Positions 59,283-64,000 of a stretch of 64,000 nucleotides of DNA are shown here, piece by piece (position 1 is the stretch's first letter; each line of letters starts with the position of its first letter). This stretch comes from Vreelandella malpeensis. GTDB lineage: Bacteria > Pseudomonadota > Gammaproteobacteria > Pseudomonadales > Halomonadaceae. The position numbers were made by a program, and so were the translations under genes. The notes beneath the pieces were generated by a model, which was given only the letters and a program-made list of their open reading frames with translations, ran no database searches and was not told the DNA's origin. The stretch covers positions 112,218 through 176,217 of the forward strand of contig NZ_WHVL01000007.1 in assembly GCF_020622355.1 (NCBI RefSeq), in the 5' to 3' direction.

Positions 59283-59828
59283 ATGGCGCGAATTTGCGTT
59301 TATCTGGGCTCGCGCGAGGGCCGAAGCCCGGCGTTCATGAAGCAGGCACGGGAGCTTGGGGCGCTGATGGCCGAACGCGGTCACACGCTGGTATACGGCG
59401 GTGCACGTATCGGGTTGATGGGGGCGCTGGCGGATGCAGCGCTCGAGGCCGGCGGCGAGGTGATCGGCGTGATGCCGGATCATCTGGTGGAGCGAGAGCA
59501 GGCCCACTTTGGCTTGACCGAGCTGATCCGGGTGACCAACATGCACGAGCGCAAGGCCACCATGGCGGCCCACGCCGATGCCTTCGTGGCGCTGCCCGGC
59601 GGCATCGGCACCTTCGAGGAGCTGTTCGAGGTGTGGACCTGGGGCTACCTGGGGCTTCACGAGAAACCGCTGGCGCTGCTCGATACCGACGGCTTCTACG
59701 CGCCGCTACTCGGATTTCTGGACAACACCGTCGAGCAGGGGTTTCTTGCGCAGGCGACTCGTACCATGCTGCTCGACGCCGAGTCGCCTGCATCGCTCAT
59801 TCAGCAATTGGAAGACCGCCTGGCCTGA
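59283..59828 (+). CDS. LOG family protein (cytokinin-riboside phosphoribohydrolase-like)
   Basis: A 181-aa Rossmann protein with the LOG motif LPGGIGTFEELFEVWTW and the upstream VYGGARIGLMGALADAA. LOG enzymes release the base from nucleoside 5'-monophosphates (AMP, or cytokinin precursors). The start MARICVYLGSREGRSP at 59283 fits homologues, with AAGGAA ahead. Last of the plus-strand group. Confidence 0.9.
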   Translation: MARICVYLGSREGRSPAFMKQARELGALMAERGHTLVYGGARIGLMGALADAALEAGGEVIGVMPDHLVEREQAHFGLTELIRVTNMHERKATMAAHADAFVALPGGIGTFEELFEVWTWGYLGLHEKPLALLDTDGFYAPLLGFLDNTVEQGFLAQATRTMLLDAESPASLIQQLEDRLA

Positions 59829-59873
59829 CGCATCATCCCTCGGCATCGGCCACCGCCAAGGATGACGGGGCCT

Positions 59874-60401
59874 TCAGGTGCCCTGTTCGGCGGCGCAGCG
59901 GGTATGCTGGTAGGTCAGTTGCAGAAGGCGCGCATCGTCGCCGGCGCGGTGGCGCTGGATGGGCTGGTCACCGATGATCGCTTCCTTGGTCTGGCTCCAG
60001 AGCGCCTGCTGCGGTTCGGTCAGCAGAATTCGCAGCGCCTCAAGCCGAAAGCGCGGCAGCATACCCGCATGGTGGAACAGCAGTGAAAGCCAGGTGTTGT
60101 CGTAACCCCAGCTGTCGCTGTAGGCCTTGCCCAGCCCTGCCAGCTCGTCGTTGAGCCAGCGGGCGACCTGGCGCACCGGATACCCTTCCTGAAAGAGTCG
60201 CTCCCGCGAGATGCCGTGCAGAAGCTCCGCCTTGGGGTCCCAGTGCGTCCACTCATCCAAGGGCTGGATCAAGAACGCGCAGCAGCTGCCATCGGCGCGG
60301 GCCAGACCGATCTCGATCGGGTAGCTGCCACGCCCGAAGCCGGAGGCCTCGATGTCCAGCACAGTGGGCAGCGTCTCCATCGCCGGTGCCGTCATGCTCA
60401 T
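59874..60401 (-). CDS. DEDD-type 3'-5' exonuclease-like protein
   Basis: A 175-aa protein with exo I VLDIEASGFGRGSYPIEIGL (DxE) and exo III-type HRAGDDARLLQLTY; SDSWGYDNTWL in the middle fits exo II. It resembles RNase T/DnaQ-fold exonucleases of short, stand-alone type; the substrate is unknown. ATG 60401 follows the stop of the Sel1 gene by 2 bp, so the two are coupled; ATG 60395 is an alternative. Confidence 0.8.
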   Translation of the reverse strand: MSMTAPAMETLPTVLDIEASGFGRGSYPIEIGLARADGSCCAFLIQPLDEWTHWDPKAELLHGISRERLFQEGYPVRQVARWLNDELAGLGKAYSDSWGYDNTWLSLLFHHAGMLPRFRLEALRILLTEPQQALWSQTKEAIIGDQPIQRHRAGDDARLLQLTYQHTRCAAEQGT

Positions 60402-60403
60402 AC

Positions 60404-60889
60404 CTAGGCCGCGACCAGCGGTGCGGGGCTGGCGATACTCGCCCAGTAGGCCGACTGCTCGCTGTCTCGGGAAAGCCCCAGCTCGCCCAGTCGATAGGCG
60501 CGGGCAAGGCGCTCGGCGGCGAGCCGATGCCCGGCCTGGGCCGCGCGGGCGTACCAGGTAACCGCGTAGTCCTCGCGGCACGGGTACTGCACGCAGCCGT
60601 GCTCGTGGATCTGAGCGGCCTGGTACTGGGACTGGACATCGCCGGCCTGGGCGGCTTCGAGCACGTAGCGCGCGCCGCGCGCCTTGTCCTGGGGCGAGCG
60701 GCTGCGTTGAAACAGCATCCGCCCGTAGGTCGACAGCGCATCCGGATGCCCCGCTTCGGCGCAGCGCTTGTAGAGGCGCATGGTCAGCCGCTGGGTGCGG
60801 GGCGAATGCGGCAACAGCCACCGGGAACGAAACAGCTGTTCGGCCAGACGAAACTCCAGCCGAATGAACAAAGATGATGCCTGCGGCAT
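60404..60889 (-). CDS. Sel1-repeat (TPR-like) protein
   Basis: A 161-aa protein with Sel1-like repeats: CAEAGHPDALSTYGRMLF, ARYVLEAAQAGDVQSQYQAA and AVTWYARAAQAGHRLAAERL. Such repeats mediate protein-protein contacts. No signal peptide is evident. First gene of a two-gene unit with the exonuclease. The 242 bp between it and the divergent aldo/keto reductase gene hold no feature I can identify. Confidence 0.82.
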   Translation of the reverse strand: MPQASSLFIRLEFRLAEQLFRSRWLLPHSPRTQRLTMRLYKRCAEAGHPDALSTYGRMLFQRSRSPQDKARGARYVLEAAQAGDVQSQYQAAQIHEHGCVQYPCREDYAVTWYARAAQAGHRLAAERLARAYRLGELGLSRDSEQSAYWASIASPAPLVAA

Positions 60890-61131
60890 GGCAAACCACC
60901 CTGCCTGTCTGTTGAAAGCCTGATCAGCCGAACCCTTAGCGTGCGGCCAACCCTACGATGATCCGGCGCCTGGCCGGTAAATGGGCTGGCAAGCATACGC
61001 TTGCCTTCGCCTCGACTCAACCCCCTTCATTTGCCGCATGGGACGCGCCTCGCTAACATGCCCTGACTCGTCATCGTCGCACCGTTTGAGTCGGCCTGCG
61101 ACGCAGCATCCAACCGCACAAGGAGCGCACC

Positions 61132-62163
61132 ATGCAAACCCGTCCACTCGGCAGAACCGGCCTCGACGTGAGTCGTCTGTGCCTGGGCACCATGACCTAC
61201 GGTGAACAGAACAGCGAAGCCGAAGCCCACGAGCAACTCGACCGCGCCGTGGCCTTCGGCATCAACTTCATCGACACCGCCGAGATGTATCCGGTTCCTC
61301 CCAAGGCCGAGACCCAGGGCCTCACCGAGACGTACGTCGGCAGCTGGCTGAAGGCGCGCGGCGCGCGCGACGACGTAATTCTGGCCACCAAGGCGGTGGG
61401 CCCGGGCATCGAGCACATTCGCGGTGGCGCGCGCATGAACCGGGAACACATCCACCAGGCCATCGATGCCAGTCTCGAGCGCCTGCAGACCGACTACATC
61501 GACCTCTATCAACTGCACTGGCCGGAGCGCAAGACCAACTTCTTCGGCCAGCTCGGCTACACCGCCACAGATGACCACGATGCCACGCCGCTCAAGGAGA
61601 CGCTTGAGGCGCTCAAGGCGCTGGTGGACGCGGGCAAGATCCGCGCGATCGGGCTTTCCAACGAGACGCCCTGGGGCGTGATGCGCATGCTCCAGCTGGC
61701 CGAGACGTTCGACCTGCCCCGCGTGGCGTCGGTCCAGAACCCTTACAATCTGCTGAACCGTTCCTTCGAAGTGGGCCTTGCAGAGATCGCCCATCGTGAG
61801 GACGTCGGGCTTCTGGCCTACTCGCCGCTGGCCTTCGGGGTGCTGTCGGGCAAGTACCTGAACGGCGCCCAGCCGGCCAAGGGTCGCCTCACGCTGTACG
61901 AGCGCTTCAAGCGCTACACCTCGCCCCAGGCCGAAGAGGCTACCCAGGCCTACGTGGCGCTTGCCCGGGAGCACGGGCTCGACCCGGCCCAGATGGCGCT
62001 CGCCTTCGTCAATTCGCGCTCGTTTCTGACCAGCAACATCATCGGCGCGACGACCATGGAGCAGCTCGAGTCCAACCTCGAGAGCGAAGCGCTGAAGCTC
62101 GGCGACGAGGTACTCGAAGGCATCGAGGCGATCCACCGCCGCCTCTCCAACCCAAGCCCTTAA
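61132..62163 (+). CDS. Aldo/keto reductase (Tas-like)
   Basis: A 343-aa NADPH-dependent oxidoreductase. The catalytic tetrad is visible: Asp in [12 protein letters not shown] (with Tyr), Lys in VILATKAVG and His in [15 protein letters not shown]. The [17 protein letters not shown] segment and length match E. coli Tas. Substrate unknown. AAGGAGCG precedes the ATG. A GC-rich hairpin follows the stop. Confidence 0.9.
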   Translation: MQTRPLGRTGLDVSRLCLGTMTYGEQNSEAEAHEQLDRAVAFGINFIDTAEMYPVPPKAETQGLTETYVGSWLKARGARDDVILATKAVGPGIEHIRGGARMNREHIHQAIDASLERLQTDYIDLYQLHWPERKTNFFGQLGYTATDDHDATPLKETLEALKALVDAGKIRAIGLSNETPWGVMRMLQLAETFDLPRVASVQNPYNLLNRSFEVGLAEIAHREDVGLLAYSPLAFGVLSGKYLNGAQPAKGRLTLYERFKRYTSPQAEEATQAYVALAREHGLDPAQMALAFVNSRSFLTSNIIGATTMEQLESNLESEALKLGDEVLEGIEAIHRRLSNPSP

Positions 62164-62189
62164 ATGCAACGCCACCTATCGCCCCTATA

Positions 62190-62209
62190 GCCCCGGCCTA
62201 GGCCGGGGC
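62190..62209 (+). terminator. Hairpin after aldo/keto reductase gene
   Basis: A perfect 20-bp palindrome, GCCCCGGCC-TA-GGCCGGGGC, 26 bp after the stop and followed by TTGCT. Strong stem, weak T-run, so termination is likely but not certain. Confidence 0.65.
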
Positions 62210-62272
62210 TTGCTATCATGGGCCCTCACCATGGATCGATGCAGCCTTGGCGCTGCGTACAAGGAGCATGCG

Positions 62273-63052
62273 ATGTTAAGCGTTATCTCGCCGGCCAAGA
62301 CGCTGGATTTCGAGACCCCGTCGACGACTCGGGAAGTGACCCGGCCAGACTTTCTCGACCAGAGCCAAGCGCTGATCGATCTGCTGCGTGACTACTCGCC
62401 GCAGAGAATCAGCGAGCTCATGGGTATCAGCGACAAGCTCGCCGGGCTCAATGCGGCGCGCTTCGAGGAGTGGGAGACCCCATTCACCCTGGATAACGCC
62501 AAGCCCGCCGCCCAGGCGTTCCAGGGCGATGTCTATACGGGACTCGAAGCGGACACCTTCGATGACGCTCACAATCGCTACGCGCAAACGCACCTGCGTA
62601 TTCTGTCGGGACTCTATGGGCTGCTGCGCCCGCTGGATCTGATTCAGCCCTACCGGCTGGAAATGGGTACCAAGCTGGCGAACCCGTCGGGAAAGGACCT
62701 TTACGCCTACTGGAAGCCGACGATCACCCAGGCGCTCTCCAGAGCCGTCGACGAGAGCGGCTCGAAAGTGCTGGTCAACCTGGCCTCCAACGAGTACTTC
62801 AAGGCAGTGGATACCAAGAAACTCGATGCCGATATCGTCACCCCGGTCTTCAAGGACGAGAAGAATGGCACGTTCAAGATCGTGAGCTTCTACGCCAAGA
62901 AGGCGCGTGGGCTGATGGCCGCCTGGATCATTCGCGAAAAGATCGACTCGGCGGAAAAGCTCAAGGCCTTCGACGTGGCAGGCTACACGTTCGACCCCGG
63001 CGCCTCCGAGGCCGGCACGCTGGTCTTCACGCGGGGCGAGAATCAGCGCTGA
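62273..63052 (+). CDS. yaaA: Peroxide stress protein YaaA
   Basis: The 259-aa protein starts [20 protein letters not shown], the YaaA (DUF328) signature, with [20 protein letters not shown] and [16 protein letters not shown]. YaaA lowers free iron and limits damage under H2O2 stress in E. coli. AAGGAG lies six bases before ATG 62273; an upstream in-frame ATG is not needed. Its 3' end overlaps the convergent isochorismatase gene by 26 bp. Confidence 0.94.
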   Translation: MLSVISPAKTLDFETPSTTREVTRPDFLDQSQALIDLLRDYSPQRISELMGISDKLAGLNAARFEEWETPFTLDNAKPAAQAFQGDVYTGLEADTFDDAHNRYAQTHLRILSGLYGLLRPLDLIQPYRLEMGTKLANPSGKDLYAYWKPTITQALSRAVDESGSKVLVNLASNEYFKAVDTKKLDADIVTPVFKDEKNGTFKIVSFYAKKARGLMAAWIIREKIDSAEKLKAFDVAGYTFDPGASEAGTLVFTRGENQR

Positions 63053-63623
63053 AAAACGTTACCTCGCGCCCGGCGCGAGGCTTGAGAAAGTGGCGATGGA
63101 CTCGGCTGAAAAGCTCGCCGTCACAGCGGTAGAGCCACTCGTAGGCCACCATGTCGGCGCTGACGCCGATACCGCCGTGGCCCTGAACGCGTGCCAGAGC
63201 AAGCAAGGCTTCCTGCCGCCGTCGACTGACGCTGGCATCCACCAACCAGTAGAGCTCGTACCCTGACTGAAGAAGGCCCAGCGCGCTCTGCAGTACGCAG
63301 ATGTGCGCCTCGGCGCCGCAGATCACGACCTGACGTCGCCCGGTCACCTCGAGCGCACGCATGAAGCCGGGCTCTTCGGTCACACCGAAGTGGCGCTTCT
63401 CCCATACCTGATGAGGCCCCAGGCGCTCGGTCAGCATGTTCACGCTGTGGCCGATCTTCTCCGGCGCCTGCTCGGTGAGCCAGACCGGCACGCCAAGCTC
63501 GCCTGCCACGCCGCCAAGCCAGGCTGCCTCCTGCACGGCGGCGTCGGCATCGCCTATCGCGGGCAGAAGCCCCGCCTGAAAATCGACCATCAGCAGCAGG
63601 CTATCATTGGCGCTCAATCGCAT
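63027..63623 (-). CDS. Isochorismatase-family cysteine hydrolase (YcaC-like)
   Basis: A 198-aa protein with the catalytic triad of the family: Asp in [11 protein letters not shown], Lys in VWEKRHFG and Cys in [13 protein letters not shown]. Members hydrolyse amides or isochorismate; the substrate here is unknown. The ATG has GAGG eight bases upstream. The 3' end overlaps yaaA by 26 bp on the opposite strand. Confidence 0.88.
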   Translation of the reverse strand: MRLSANDSLLLMVDFQAGLLPAIGDADAAVQEAAWLGGVAGELGVPVWLTEQAPEKIGHSVNMLTERLGPHQVWEKRHFGVTEEPGFMRALEVTGRRQVVICGAEAHICVLQSALGLLQSGYELYWLVDASVSRRRQEALLALARVQGHGGIGVSADMVAYEWLYRCDGELFSRVHRHFLKPRAGREVTFFSADSRPA

Positions 63624-63635
63624 CGGATTACCTCT

Positions 63636-63667
63636 TTCTAGTCGAGGTGGATTCTAGTCGAGGTGGA
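63636..63667. repeat. Perfect 16-bp tandem duplication
   Basis: TTCTAGTCGAGGTGGA occurs twice in direct succession (63636-63651, 63652-63667) just upstream of the isochorismatase-family gene, within 15 bp of its Shine-Dalgarno. Confidence 0.9.
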
Positions 63668-63744
63668 GCGTTTCGTTGTACCGCGATGACCGTCCGAGTT
63701 CAAACACCGAAGAGGACAAAAGTAAAAAGTCGTTTCGCAGGCAC

Positions 63745-63782
63745 AAAAAAAATCCCCCGCCTCGAGGAGACGGGGGATTTTT
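63745..63782 (-). terminator. rRNA operon terminator after 5S
   Basis: On the minus strand AATCCCCCG ... CGGGGGATT is followed by eight T. It lies about 9 bp after the 5S 3' end. Confidence 0.92.
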
Positions 63783-63790
63783 CGGATAGG

Positions 63791-63909
63791 TGCCTGACGA
63801 TGACCTACTCTCGCATGGGGAGACCCCACACTACCATCGGCGCGTTGCGGTTTCACTTCCGAGTTCGGCAAGGGATCGGGTGGTTCACGCAGGCTATGGT
63901 CGTCAGGCG
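63791..63909 (-). rRNA. rrf: 5S ribosomal RNA
   Basis: The minus strand reads CGCCTGACGACCATAG ... and carries the conserved GAACCACCCGATCCCTTGCC, GAACTCGGAAGTGAAAC, CGCCGATGGTAGTGTGGGG and GAGAGTAGGTCATCGTCAGG blocks; the two ends pair (GCCTGACGA with TCGTCAGGC). Length about 119 nt. The 23S gene should lie beyond the right edge; 63910-64000 is the 23S-5S spacer. Confidence 0.97.
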
Positions 63910-64000
63910 TAACTGTCAATGTACATCATGCTGGGCGTGTTTCGTGGCGTCTCTGCCGAGCGTTCTCGGCACGTATCCGGTGTTCTTTCATTCGTTGTCA

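Noticed and set aside
63638..63919. 93-codon minus-strand open frame at the right end
   Set aside because: It runs through the 5S rRNA gene, its terminator and the tandem repeat; no real gene is expected there.

Overview
The window looks like a chromosomal core region of a high-GC gammaproteobacterium, most likely Halomonadaceae (Halomonas or a close relative). This is inferred from gene order (radC|coaBC-dut-algC-argB-slmA; ftsY-ftsE-ftsX next to rpoH and rsmD; rpsP-rimM-trmD-rplS beside ffh; recJ-thrC-hom-dsbC-xerD; minCDE), strong GC bias, a PHB-type acetoacetyl-CoA reductase, and gammaproteobacterial 5S rRNA and tRNA-fMet sequences. No phage, insertion sequence or CRISPR array is visible. 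Coding density is very high, with many 4-bp ATGA/GTGA overlaps.

Layout. 1-5063: radC fragment, then CoA synthesis, dUTPase, phosphomannomutase, argB and slmA. 5146-11902: rpoH, the ftsYEX operon, rsmD, zapB, and a bolA/holD/rimI operon in which the middle gene is a strongly diverged DNA polymerase III psi subunit. 11945-18135: DHA2 efflux pump, a small acidic protein, lysS, prfB with its programmed +1 frameshift, and a FadL-type porin. 18318-21142: a metal-resistance operon made of a MerR-type promoter, a MerR regulator, a Cu(I) P1B-ATPase and a translationally coupled 26-residue membrane peptide. 21135-31992: YitT, recJ-thrC-hom-dsbC-xerD, rplS-trmD-rimM-rpsP and ffh. 32210-39413: a cytochrome c assembly-type membrane protein, a CBS/CorC transporter-like protein, an acyltransferase with a TetR regulator, then an SRAP-fold protein that has lost its catalytic residues, coupled to a periplasmic pitrilysin-family protease. 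39426-47175: exonuclease I, minCDE, a very long DUF349 protein, phaB and initiator tRNA.

47244-54839 is a metal-homeostasis block. A minus-strand set (DUF1826, a decayed dksA2-like gene, a CobW GTPase) faces a plus-strand nikABCDE nickel importer. The 247-bp divergent region carries a strong match to a Zur box and a near-perfect NikR operator. 54963-63052 holds housekeeping and poorly characterised genes (CnoX/YbbN, PatB/MalY, HNH protein, thioesterase, DUF501, LOG, exonuclease plus Sel1 repeat protein, aldo/keto reductase, YaaA). The right end carries an isochorismatase-family hydrolase and the 5S gene of an rRNA operon that lies on the minus strand and continues beyond the window.

The observations most worth following up are the SRAP pseudoenzyme that lacks Cys2, the Zur/NikR divergent region with the broken dksA2 copy, the copper-operon micropeptide, and the cryptic psi subunit.
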